Below are positions 1 to 6,208 of a stretch of 6,758 nt of DNA, piece after piece. This DNA is from an uncultured Gammaproteobacteria bacterium (lineage in GTDB: Bacteria > Pseudomonadota > Gammaproteobacteria > GCA-001735895). Under the pieces are notes generated by a model. The model saw only the letters and a list, made by a program, of their open reading frames with translations, was not told the origin of the DNA and ran no database searches. The stretch is from positions 1-6,758 of the forward strand of contig CALJQI010000144.1 of assembly GCA_937980285.1 (NCBI GenBank). Direction: 5' to 3'. Made by a program: the position numbers and the translations under genes. Each line of letters starts with the position of its first letter. Positions within the stretch are counted from its first letter, which is position 1.

Positions 1-868
1 GGCCCTTGATATACCAGCGCCCGTCCATGGTTCCTACGCCAGCGGAATACGCCAGCACCTGGCGTACCGAGTTATCGCCGCTTTTCAAGGTTGCCCGCCA
101 TTCACCGTCGGCGTAAACCCTGGCGCTGCCGGATTGCTGCATGCTATCGCCATTAGCGAACTCCAGCGAGGCCTTTACGTCGTAGCGGCCGCCGGCACCG
201 GTGGAGACATTCATACTGCCCCAGAAATCGCCGGCGCCCGGCTGCTTCCCGGCAACAACCCACTCGCCGGTGAAATCCGCGGTAGCTGGGCCAGGCGCCT
301 CGCCCAGCGGGTAGAGTTCCGCCAGGCGATCGGTGACGGAGGATGTCGCGATACCGAACCAGTCGCGGTCGCGCGCAAGCGCCTGGTACTCGGTAGTAGC
401 CCAGGTTGCCAGATGAAAATGAACCAGTTTCAACCAGTCATCCTTGCTGCGGCGCTGCAGCGCCACGCGGGCAAAACTGTGGCAGCGGCCGCAGATTTCC
501 ATCAATTCCGCTTCCGGCGCCTGGTCCACGGATACAGGCTCCCGTTCGAGCGCATAACGATAACCCGCCGTTTCAGCGACGCTGATGCCCTGCTTTTCAG
601 CCAGGAAGGCAATCAAATCCAGACGCTCCTGGTTGCTTAACTCGACACCGTGGTCACGGCGCATTCTTAACAGGGTCATCTGCCAGCCTTCGGGGGTACG
701 GCGAGCGTCGAATATTCGAGTATAACTATCCGTCTCCTCTGAATAATGGCAGCCGCCACATTTATCCTTTAACAGCGGCATTTGATCCGTTGCGATCGCT
801 TTTGAAGGTATCGCGACAATGGACACCGCAGCCAGCAATGCAATCCAGAATGTGTACGCAACTCTCAT
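1..868 (-). CDS. qhpA: Quinohemoprotein amine dehydrogenase alpha subunit, di-heme cytochrome c (C-terminus cut by window edge)
   Basis: This is the electron-transfer subunit of the periplasmic enzyme that oxidatively deaminates primary amines; it carries two c-type hemes that take electrons from the CTQ-bearing small subunit. The frame is open for 289 codons from ATG at 868 to the left edge. The start is supported by AGGGGA (minus strand, 879-874) five bases upstream. Residues 1-26 form a signal peptide (hydrophobic stretch from about 5 to 20, likely cleavage near A24 or A26). Heme sites CGGCH (37-41) and CGRCH (126-130) lie within the N-terminal domain, at the spacing expected of this family. 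From about residue 200 the sequence changes to a Gly/Thr-rich beta pattern (ADFTGEW onward), matching the first beta-barrel domain of the alpha subunit. The family is usually about 500 residues, so roughly 40 percent is missing. It is divergent from the flavoprotein gene at 1078. The family call is from recognition of the di-heme plus beta-domain layout. Confidence 0.85.
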   Translation of the reverse strand, partial: MRVAYTFWIALLAAVSIVAIPSKAIATDQMPLLKDKCGGCHYSEETDSYTRIFDARRTPEGWQMTLLRMRRDHGVELSNQERLDLIAFLAEKQGISVAETAGYRYALEREPVSVDQAPEAELMEICGRCHSFARVALQRRSKDDWLKLVHFHLATWATTEYQALARDRDWFGIATSSVTDRLAELYPLGEAPGPATADFTGEWVVAGKQPGAGDFWGSMNVSTGAGGRYDVKASLEFANGDSMQQSGSARVYADGEWRATLKSGDNSVRQVLAYSAGVGTMDGRWYIKG

Positions 869-979
869 TGATATCCCCTGTAGTCGATTAACAGCCGGGA
901 CTCGCGGACCGCGGGCCTGGACTATTAAGGTCAATATGGATTTTGGCCGAATATCTTTACATCGGCAGACGGCAGATTC

Positions 980-1008
980 TTGACATTTTCGGACAAAGAA
1001 AATCTCAT
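980..1008 (+). promoter_or_regulatory. Candidate sigma-70 promoter for the qhpG-like gene
   Basis: The -35 hexamer TTGACA (980-985) is a perfect match to consensus. A 17-base spacer leads to TCTCAT (1003-1008), which matches TATAAT at four of six positions. Transcription would begin near 1015, giving a leader of about 60 bases. The weak -10 would fit an activated or regulated promoter. The left half of the large palindrome coincides with the -35. Confidence 0.4.
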
Positions 1009-1024
1009 TGTCCGGAACGGTCAA
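980..1024. promoter_or_regulatory. Long imperfect palindrome, candidate operator
   Basis: Arms TTGACATTTTCGGACAA (980-996) and TTGTCCGGAACGGTCAA (1008-1024) are inverted copies matching at 14 of 17 positions, including uninterrupted matches of 5 and 7 bases at the outer and inner ends. The symmetry axis is at base 1002. Matches continue into the 11-base spacer (998-999 with 1005-1006, and 1001 with 1003) and outward (976-978 with 1026-1028). Each arm also has a weak internal symmetry of TTGNCC-type half sites, suggesting binding by two dimers. It lies 53 bases before the qhpG start and about 110 bases before the qhpA start, and covers a -35 hexamer, so repression or autoregulation of one or both genes is plausible. 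The binding protein is unknown; QHNDH clusters often carry an AraC-family regulator (QhpR). Confidence 0.65.
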
Positions 1025-1077
1025 TAATTCTCAGCTCTTTTTACCTAGACTTCAGTCCACAGAATTATTCAAAACAA

Positions 1078-2394
1078 ATGACTTCATCCTCTGAATCATT
1101 CGATATAGCCGTTATAGGCGGAGGCCCGGCCGGCTGCATCAGCGCCCTGTTGCTGAAAAAACAGGGGTTCGACGTCGTATTGTTCGATCCCGATAAAACG
1201 GCGAGCCGCCTCGAGGGCATCGGCAATCGATTGATGCACTGGTTTACGGTGAACGGCCTCGACAGCGTAATCCCGGAGCCCGCGCGGGTGACTCGCCTGG
1301 CCAACTGGAACGGCAACAGCAACGACTACAACTTTGAATTTCTGGTCGAGCGAGAATCGATGGACGCTTCACTAAGAGGCCATGTCAGCGAGCAGGGCGT
1401 CGCGCTTGTCGCGCAGACGGCAAACTACCGTAAAGTAAAACAGGCGGTTGAAGTTACCGCGGCATCGGGCTCGAGGTTCAAGGTCAAACGAGTCATCGAT
1501 GCACGCGGCAGAAAAGCCCACTCGGGCAGACAATCCATCCACGGTCCGGCGACGGTTTCGATAGGCGGGTGGCTAGACAAATGCGCATCGGAAAAGGCGT
1601 TTGCCCAGGTGATCCCGTTCCGCGATGGCTGGGTATGGGCCGCTCACCCCGGCGGCGGTCAAGCCTGGTTTCAGGCCACCCTGGATGCCGTCGACGGTAA
1701 AAGCCCGCCATTGTCCAGGCTGAGGCAGGCGTTCGATGCCTGTCGGCAACAGCTGGCTCAGCCCCTGTCCGGTGATTTCAATTCCATCCTGGTACGCGGC
1801 TGCGCCCCCGTCATAGGCGACTTTACTCCCGATCCGCAAATCATACCGGTCGGCGACGCCGCGGCCGCAATGGATCCCTTATCGGGCAACGGCATGTTCT
1901 GGGCGGTCTCCAGCGCGCTGGCCGCCAGTGCAGCCATCAACACCCTGGAAAGCCGCCCGGGCGCTGCTAGCGAAGCGCTGGTAGAGCGTCACCTGAGCGA
2001 ACGCATTGGTGAAACCTACTATCGCCAGACCAGGCTGGGGCGCGACTTTTTGCGCATGGAAACCCGCTACCGGGACGCACCGTTCTGGTCGAAACGGCTG
2101 AATTTCCCCGACGACCAGGCGTTGCACCAGCCAATAGAGGGTATACAGGTCAAAAAAAGCACAGTCGTGGACGACGGTATATTGAAGGAAAAGGAAATAC
2201 TGATCACGCCGCTGGAGCCGTCAGGCGTCGCCTGGGTCGACGGTGTCGAAGCGACCGAGATATGGTCGCTCTACCAGTCTGAAGACGGCCTCGCCAGGAT
2301 GTCGGACTTATGGGGCGAAGACAAGGCCCGCTGGTTTCATTCATGGATTAGCGAAAGACTGGCGGTGCAACCCCCCGCCGCTGCGCCCGGTTAA
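1078..2394 (+). CDS. qhpG: FAD-dependent monooxygenase, likely QhpG (CTQ cofactor maturation)
   Basis: A 438-residue class A-type flavoprotein. Visible motifs are the N-terminal Rossmann fingerprint G14-x-G16-x-x-G19 with acidic D37 at the end of the second strand, and a second FAD-contacting segment VGDAAAAMDPLSGNG at about 258-272 (G259-D260). No signal peptide is present, so it acts in the cytoplasm. Known family role: QhpG hydroxylates the precursor tryptophan of the QHNDH small subunit QhpC before export, a step in forming cysteine tryptophylquinone. The neighbour on the other strand is a QhpA-like subunit, which is the main reason to choose QhpG over tryptophan-halogenase-like or geranylgeranyl-reductase-like relatives. 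The frame stays open upstream to a TTG at 943, but ATG 1078 is preferred because the Rossmann strand begins eight residues later and the upstream codons overlie a palindrome. No clear Shine-Dalgarno precedes ATG 1078. The C-terminal ~100 residues are the least assignable part. Confidence 0.8.
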   Translation: MTSSSESFDIAVIGGGPAGCISALLLKKQGFDVVLFDPDKTASRLEGIGNRLMHWFTVNGLDSVIPEPARVTRLANWNGNSNDYNFEFLVERESMDASLRGHVSEQGVALVAQTANYRKVKQAVEVTAASGSRFKVKRVIDARGRKAHSGRQSIHGPATVSIGGWLDKCASEKAFAQVIPFRDGWVWAAHPGGGQAWFQATLDAVDGKSPPLSRLRQAFDACRQQLAQPLSGDFNSILVRGCAPVIGDFTPDPQIIPVGDAAAAMDPLSGNGMFWAVSSALAASAAINTLESRPGAASEALVERHLSERIGETYYRQTRLGRDFLRMETRYRDAPFWSKRLNFPDDQALHQPIEGIQVKKSTVVDDGILKEKEILITPLEPSGVAWVDGVEATEIWSLYQSEDGLARMSDLWGEDKARWFHSWISERLAVQPPAAAPG

Positions 2395-2414
2395 TCGACA
2401 AGCAGCGCGTAAAT

Positions 2415-2428
2415 GCCGGAAATCCGGC
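2415..2428 (+). other. Short GC-rich hairpin after the qhpG-like gene
   Basis: GCCGGA-AA-TCCGGC is a perfect inverted repeat 20 bases past the stop codon. It is not followed by a T run, so it is not a normal intrinsic terminator. It could slow transcription or stabilise the 3' end of the message, or be chance in GC-rich DNA. Confidence 0.3.
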
Positions 2429-2454
2429 TCCGAGCGGGGCCGACTGGTCGTTCG

Positions 2455-2483
2455 TTGCTTTATCCAGTCAGGATAAATAGTAT
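2455..2483 (+). promoter_or_regulatory. Weak candidate promoter for the dioxygenase-like gene
   Basis: TTGCTT (2455-2460) and TAGTAT (2478-2483) are separated by 17 bases and match consensus at three and four of six positions. The stretch is notably AT-rich compared with the surrounding genes, as expected of a promoter, and lies about 40 bases before the start codon. Confidence 0.25.
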
Positions 2484-2503
2484 ATGTTGCTATCAGATAC
2501 TAT
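2459..2503. repeat. Pair of short inverted repeats upstream of the dioxygenase-like gene
   Basis: TTTATCC (2459-2465) and GGATAAA (2471-2477) form a perfect 7-base inverted repeat with a 5-base centre. Immediately after, ATAGTAT (2477-2483) and ATACTAT (2497-2503) form a second perfect 7-base inverted repeat with a 13-base centre. TATCC recurs at 2501-2505, so alternative pairings exist. They lie between a possible promoter and the ribosome site, and could be an operator or leader structure. Confidence 0.4.
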
Positions 2504-2520
2504 CCTGGCGAGGGCCTGAA

Positions 2521-3060
2521 ATGTTCAAACAAGGAATTAGGTTTGCCATCTCGGTGGCAGTTACGGGCCTGCTGTTAACCAGTCCGGTTTACGCTTCCGA
2601 TCTGCTCGTTGCACAGGCTGACACCGCGACCCCGGAGACGCAAAAAAAATCGGAACTGATCGACCTTTGGCAACCGGGTGACCCGGGTCAGCGGATGAAT
2701 ATCCGCGGTCGCGTAACCAGTATCGACGGCACGCCGCTGGGCGGGATTCACATTTCCCTTCGGCAGGCGAACGGCGCGGGCGATTATACCGAAAACTATC
2801 AGACCACCCTGGAAACCGACGCCAGGGGACGCTACCAGTTCGGCTCGGTCGTACCGGGTAACTATTCCGGCGCCAAGCACGTTCATATCTCGGTATACCA
2901 GGAGGGTTTCGAGTACTTCGATACCAGCATACTGTTCAAGGGCGACCCGAACCTTGACCAACACTACCAAAGCGGCAGCGCGATATTTCTGGAAGAGTCG
3001 ACAGTGAATGGGGAAACCATTCTCTTCGGCCGCTTCGATATCGTGCTGACCCCCGAGTAG
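2521..3060 (+). CDS. Secreted intradiol ring-cleavage dioxygenase-like protein
   Basis: A 179-residue protein starting at ATG 2521, with GAGGG at 2510-2514 six bases upstream. Residues 1-25 form a signal peptide (hydrophobic core about 8-20, likely cleavage after VYA), so it should be periplasmic or secreted. The segment from about residue 60 (RGRVTSIDGTPLGGIHISLRQAN) to 140 matches the beta-sandwich of protocatechuate 3,4-dioxygenase. The four non-heme Fe(III) ligands align: Y89 (in QANGAGDY), Y115 (PGNY), H120 and H122 (KHVHIS). Unlike classical enzymes, the Y89-Y115 and Y115-H120 spacings are short, and the Arg that normally sits three residues before the first His is G117 here. It may be an enzyme with an unknown catechol-like substrate, or a binding protein with the same fold. 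The remainder after about residue 145 is beta-rich and unassigned. The gap of 126 bases from the preceding gene and 58 to the next leaves its operon membership open. Confidence 0.7.
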   Translation: MFKQGIRFAISVAVTGLLLTSPVYASDLLVAQADTATPETQKKSELIDLWQPGDPGQRMNIRGRVTSIDGTPLGGIHISLRQANGAGDYTENYQTTLETDARGRYQFGSVVPGNYSGAKHVHISVYQEGFEYFDTSILFKGDPNLDQHYQSGSAIFLEESTVNGETILFGRFDIVLTPE

Positions 3061-3091
3061 AAACGGTCGCATCGATGGCGCGCCAAAAACA

Positions 3092-3114
3092 CCCCGGCCC
3101 GGTATCGACGGGGA
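3092..3114 (+). promoter_or_regulatory. Possible hairpin covering the ribosome binding site of the DUF4159 gene
   Basis: CCCCG (3092-3096) can pair perfectly with CGGGG (3109-3113) across a 12-base loop. The right arm contains the only Shine-Dalgarno sequence for the GTG start at 3119. Such pairing could limit initiation. With only five pairs this may be chance. Confidence 0.3.
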
Positions 3115-3118
3115 AACC

Positions 3119-3919
3119 GTGAAATACGCAAAGTCCGTTCTACTTGTTCTGATCGCCACCCTGTTGCCGGTCGTCGCGATTGCCCAGTCGCTTCAGCCAG
3201 ACGATCAGGCACAGGCCAGCGTTGAGCCAGACCCTCCCCCGGGTAATTCGCACGAGTTTTATTTCACCCGCGGCATTTACAGCGGGGAGTACGAAGATTA
3301 CGGCGAAGCCGGGCGCTGGGCGGTCGATTACCCGAAAGCGGATCACCAGTTCCTGATTGCGCTAAAACGGCTCAGCGTAATCGACGCTTACGGATCGGAT
3401 AACGCGATAGAATTGACCGACCCGTCATTGCGCCACTTCCCGCTGCTGTACGCGGTCGAAGTGGGATCGATGTCGCTAACCGAGGCGGAAGTGCTGGCGC
3501 TGCGAAATTACCTGCTGGCCGGCGGCTTCCTGGTAATCGACGATTTCTGGGGCAGCTGGGCCTGGGACCAGTTCCTGTCGCAGATGCAAATGGTCTTGCC
3601 CGATCGCGCGATCGTCGAGGTGCCGCCGGAACACCCCGTGTTTCATGTCTTTTACAATATCGATCGCGTGATACAGGTGCCTAACGTGCGCCAGGGCTGG
3701 GGCTCGCGGCATGGCGGACCGACGCATGAATACGACGGCTTCGTGCCCCGGCTGCGCGGCATATTCGACGACGACGGCCGCCTGATGGTGCTGATCAACT
3801 GGAATACCGACCTCGGTGACGCCTGGGAATGGGCGGACGACCCCAATTATCCGCTCAAGTTCTCGACCTATGCCTTCGAGATCGGGATCAATTTCGTCAT
3901 CTACGGAATGACCCACTAG
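3119..3919 (+). CDS. Secreted DUF4159 domain protein
   Basis: A 266-residue protein starting with GTG at 3119; GGGGA at 3110-3114 gives good ribosome-site spacing, and the signal peptide begins directly at this start (hydrophobic 7-20, likely cleavage after AIA at 22). A proline- and acid-rich linker (about 26-44) follows. Residues about 46-265 match DUF4159: the opening HEFYFTRGIYSG, the central LLAGGFLVIDDFWGS (133-146), HPVFHVFYNI (172-181), and the closing NWNTDLGDAWEWADD with a C-terminal GINFVIYGMTH. The fold is thought to resemble a glutamine-amidotransferase-like flavodoxin sandwich, but no reaction is known. No Cys is present, so it has no thiol nucleophile. It ends 24 bases before the VWA/GATase-like membrane protein; that pairing is the usual setting of DUF4159 genes, often with MoxR and DUF58 genes. 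Function is unknown; export to the periplasm is the firmest inference. Confidence 0.85.
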   Translation: MKYAKSVLLVLIATLLPVVAIAQSLQPDDQAQASVEPDPPPGNSHEFYFTRGIYSGEYEDYGEAGRWAVDYPKADHQFLIALKRLSVIDAYGSDNAIELTDPSLRHFPLLYAVEVGSMSLTEAEVLALRNYLLAGGFLVIDDFWGSWAWDQFLSQMQMVLPDRAIVEVPPEHPVFHVFYNIDRVIQVPNVRQGWGSRHGGPTHEYDGFVPRLRGIFDDDGRLMVLINWNTDLGDAWEWADDPNYPLKFSTYAFEIGINFVIYGMTH

Positions 3920-3943
3920 CCCGCCCCGGGGCCGGAGCCAGGC

Positions 3944-6208
3944 ATGTTCGAATTCCTGTTCAAATACCCCGCAGAATACTTTGCCGAGGGCAGCTTCGTA
4001 TCCATGTTCTCCTGGTGGCAGCTGGCGCTGATGCCGCTGGCGATAGCGACGATCGTCTTCGTCGCACTGGGTTATTTCAGGCTGCGCGGGCAAACGCGCG
4101 GCGGCGACAGAATGACCATCGCGCTACTGCGCGGCACGGCGCTGGCGGTGATCGTCTTCAGCCTTTCGCGGCCACTGCTCGAAGTCACCGCGCGCATGCC
4201 GCAACCCGGCGTGCTCGGCGTTTTACTCGACAATTCCCTCAGCATGGGGCTGGCGGGCGCAGATCGGGATGTACGCAGCGATTTTATTAGCCAACAACTC
4301 GATGCGGCATCCGGAGAGCTGCTGCGCGAACTGCGGCAAAGCTTCGACCTGCGGCTGTTTAAATTCGGCGGCGAAACCAAAGCCATCTCCGATATCGGCG
4401 CGCTGGATTACGGCGACGGCGACAGCGATTTAGTCCAGGCGTTACGATTCGCGCAAACGAACCTGCGGGGCGAGCCGCTCGCCGGCCTGGTGGTGATCAG
4501 CGACGGCGCGATGCAGCCGGCCGAGCCGCTGGACGATCTGCTGTTATCCCTGAGATCGGCGCGCATCCCGGTCTACAGCATTGGCCTTGGCGAGAGCCGT
4601 TACGCGCGCGATATCGAAATCAGCCGCGTCAAATTGCCGCAGGCGGTACTCGACGGCAGCCGGGTAATGGCGGATGTTTCGATAAGACAGCAGGGTTACG
4701 ACGGCCAGACGGTCGAACTGCTGGTCGAGGACGACAGCCGAATCCTGCACAAGCAGCAGATACGCCTGCAGCCGGGAATACAGTCGTTGAGGATACCGCT
4801 GTCTCTCGAGGATAACGGCCCGCGTCAGCTCGAGTTCCATCTCGGCGCGATGGCCGACGAAAAAATCGCCGCCAACAATAGCCGGCAAGCCTCGCTGACC
4901 GTGGATAGTCGAAAAATGCGGATTCTTTACTACGAAGGCGAGCCCCGCTTCGAGTTGAAGTTCATTCGCCGCGCGGTCGCCGACGACAAGGCCCTCGGCG
5001 TTACCGGTTTAATCAGAACCGCCGATGCGAAGTATTATCGGGTTGGAATCGAGTCCAGGGAGGCGTTACGCAACGGTTTTCCGATCACCCGCGAGGAACT
5101 GTTTTCATACGACGCCATCATACTGGGCAGTGTCGAAAATTCTTTATTGAGTCGCGAACAGCAGGACATGATCGTCGAATTTGTCAGCGAGCGCGGCGGC
5201 GGCCTGCTCATGCTCGGCGGCCGCCACGCCTTCAGCGAGGGGGGATACCGCGATTCCGTGCTGCAGCGAATCTCGCCGGTAGTCATGCCGCAACAGGCGC
5301 AGTCCGATTTCACCCGCCAGGTCAGGATTCTGCCTACCGAAGCCGCCCTGGTGCACCCGGCGCTGATGATCGCCGACAGCAGCGAGAAATCGATCGCCCG
5401 CTGGCTGAGCCTGCCGCCGCTGACCATGGTCAACCCGATACGGCGCATCAAGCCCGGCGCCACGCTGCTGTTGAGCAGTCCGGAAAACGAGCAGGACGAA
5501 GCCTACGTGGCGATGGCCTGGCAGCGCTACGGCCGCGGCAAGGTGGTCGCGTTTCCGGTGCAGAATTCGTGGCTTTGGCAAATGCACCACGAAATCGAGC
5601 TCGAAGACCAGACCCACGAGCTGCTATGGCGGCAATTGCTGCGCTGGCTCGTCGAAAGCGTGCCCCGGCGCCTGAGCCTCGGCCTGTCGGCGCAGAAAAT
5701 TCACGCCGGCGGCGTGATCGAACTGCGCAGCGAAATCCTGCAAGCCGACTTTAGCGCGCAGCGCGGGGCGCAGCCACGCGCGCTGCTGACCGCGCCGGAC
5801 GGCAGTGAGCAGTCGGTCGTGCTGGGAGCGCACCCTTCCCTGCCGGGCATCTACGAAGGCAGGCTATCGGTCGCGGATCCCGGGGATTACCTGGTGCGGG
5901 TAGAACTCGACGAAAATGGCGTGCTAATCCGCGGCGGCGATACGCGCCTGCTGGTAACCCCGGCGGGAGACGAATACTTTCATTCGGAGATGAACGAGAA
6001 ACTGTTGCGCCGCATCGCGGACGAATCCGGCGGCGGCTTTTACAGCGCGCGCGAGACGGACAAGCTGGTCGATGCACTGGACAACAATAAACGCGGTTCG
6101 AAAACCCTGCTGCGCCTCGAGTTATGGGATATGCCGCTCCTGTTTCTGTTGCTGGTCGCGCTGTTATGCGCCGAATGGGGATACCGGCGTTGGCGGAGCC
6201 TGGCATGA
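3944..6208 (+). CDS. Membrane-anchored VWA / glutamine-amidotransferase-like protein (BatA-type neighbourhood)
   Basis: A 754-residue protein; ATG 3944 has GGAG at 3934-3937. Two N-terminal membrane helices (about 27-45 and 57-74) lead to a von Willebrand A domain (about 89-215) with the MIDAS metal site D96-x-S98-x-S100, a Ser in place of the usual Thr (S161 in GDSDL), and D187 (VVISDGA). A beta-rich linker follows (about 220-320). From M325 (RILYYEGEPRFELKF) to about 560 lies a class I glutamine-amidotransferase-like domain including ERGGGLLMLGGRHAF (416-430). The usual GxCxG nucleophile elbow is absent; the only Cys in the protein is in the C-terminal membrane helix (about 727-745). The domain is therefore probably non-catalytic. 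A further beta domain (about 570-680) precedes the last helix. The bulk should face the periplasm. Proteins of this layout are typically encoded beside DUF4159, MoxR ATPase and DUF58 genes. It overlaps the next gene by four bases, indicating translational coupling. Confidence 0.85.
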   Translation: MFEFLFKYPAEYFAEGSFVSMFSWWQLALMPLAIATIVFVALGYFRLRGQTRGGDRMTIALLRGTALAVIVFSLSRPLLEVTARMPQPGVLGVLLDNSLSMGLAGADRDVRSDFISQQLDAASGELLRELRQSFDLRLFKFGGETKAISDIGALDYGDGDSDLVQALRFAQTNLRGEPLAGLVVISDGAMQPAEPLDDLLLSLRSARIPVYSIGLGESRYARDIEISRVKLPQAVLDGSRVMADVSIRQQGYDGQTVELLVEDDSRILHKQQIRLQPGIQSLRIPLSLEDNGPRQLEFHLGAMADEKIAANNSRQASLTVDSRKMRILYYEGEPRFELKFIRRAVADDKALGVTGLIRTADAKYYRVGIESREALRNGFPITREELFSYDAIILGSVENSLLSREQQDMIVEFVSERGGGLLMLGGRHAFSEGGYRDSVLQRISPVVMPQQAQSDFTRQVRILPTEAALVHPALMIADSSEKSIARWLSLPPLTMVNPIRRIKPGATLLLSSPENEQDEAYVAMAWQRYGRGKVVAFPVQNSWLWQMHHEIELEDQTHELLWRQLLRWLVESVPRRLSLGLSAQKIHAGGVIELRSEILQADFSAQRGAQPRALLTAPDGSEQSVVLGAHPSLPGIYEGRLSVADPGDYLVRVELDENGVLIRGGDTRLLVTPAGDEYFHSEMNEKLLRRIADESGGGFYSARETDKLVDALDNNKRGSKTLLRLELWDMPLLFLLLVALLCAEWGYRRWRSLA

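Larger units (their letters stand above)
869..1077. promoter_or_regulatory. Divergent intergenic region between qhpA-like and qhpG-like genes
   Basis: This 209-base space must hold the start signals for both genes. It is more AT-rich than the flanking genes. On the qhpA side there is a small perfect inverted repeat CGCGG-A-CCGCG (903-913). The 8-mer GGTCAATA occurs at 929-936 and again at 1019-1026, the second inside the large palindrome. No RNA gene or small ORF with a convincing start was seen. No recognisable sigma-54 (GG-N10-GC type with TTGC) promoter was found. Confidence 0.6.

Noticed and set aside
134..640. Plus-strand open frame of 168 codons in the left part
   Set aside because: It is antisense to the di-heme subunit, whose minus-strand frame shows a signal peptide, two CxxCH sites and a good ribosome site; the plus-strand product has no recognisable domain.
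980..1041. Palindrome followed by CTTTTT read as an intrinsic terminator
   Set aside because: The T run begins about a dozen bases after the right arm rather than directly, the stem has internal mismatches and an 11-base loop, and it lies upstream of a gene between divergent starts.
943..1077. N-terminal extension of the flavoprotein from TTG 943
   Set aside because: It would add 45 residues before a standard N-terminal Rossmann strand, starts from a rare codon and overlies the palindrome and candidate promoter.
2413..2520. Earlier ATG 2413 for the dioxygenase-like gene
   Set aside because: It would place 36 residues ahead of a clear signal peptide; ATG 2521 has a well-spaced GAGGG site.
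3076..3085. GGCGCGCC and overlapping CATCGATG palindromes between genes
   Set aside because: Short palindromes of this kind are expected by chance in GC-rich DNA and have no loop or T run to make a terminator.
2575..3159. Minus-strand open frame of 194 codons
   Set aside because: It lies opposite the exported dioxygenase-like gene, has no ribosome site I could support and no recognisable domain; typical GC-rich shadow frame.
3476..4093. Minus-strand open frame of 205 codons
   Set aside because: It is opposite the DUF4159 gene and the start of the VWA gene, both strongly supported; the product is rich in Arg, His and Gln without family features.
3829..4290. Plus-strand open frame of 153 codons bridging two genes
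   Set aside because: It overlaps both well-supported genes in another frame and has an Arg/Ala-rich composition typical of a shifted GC-rich frame.
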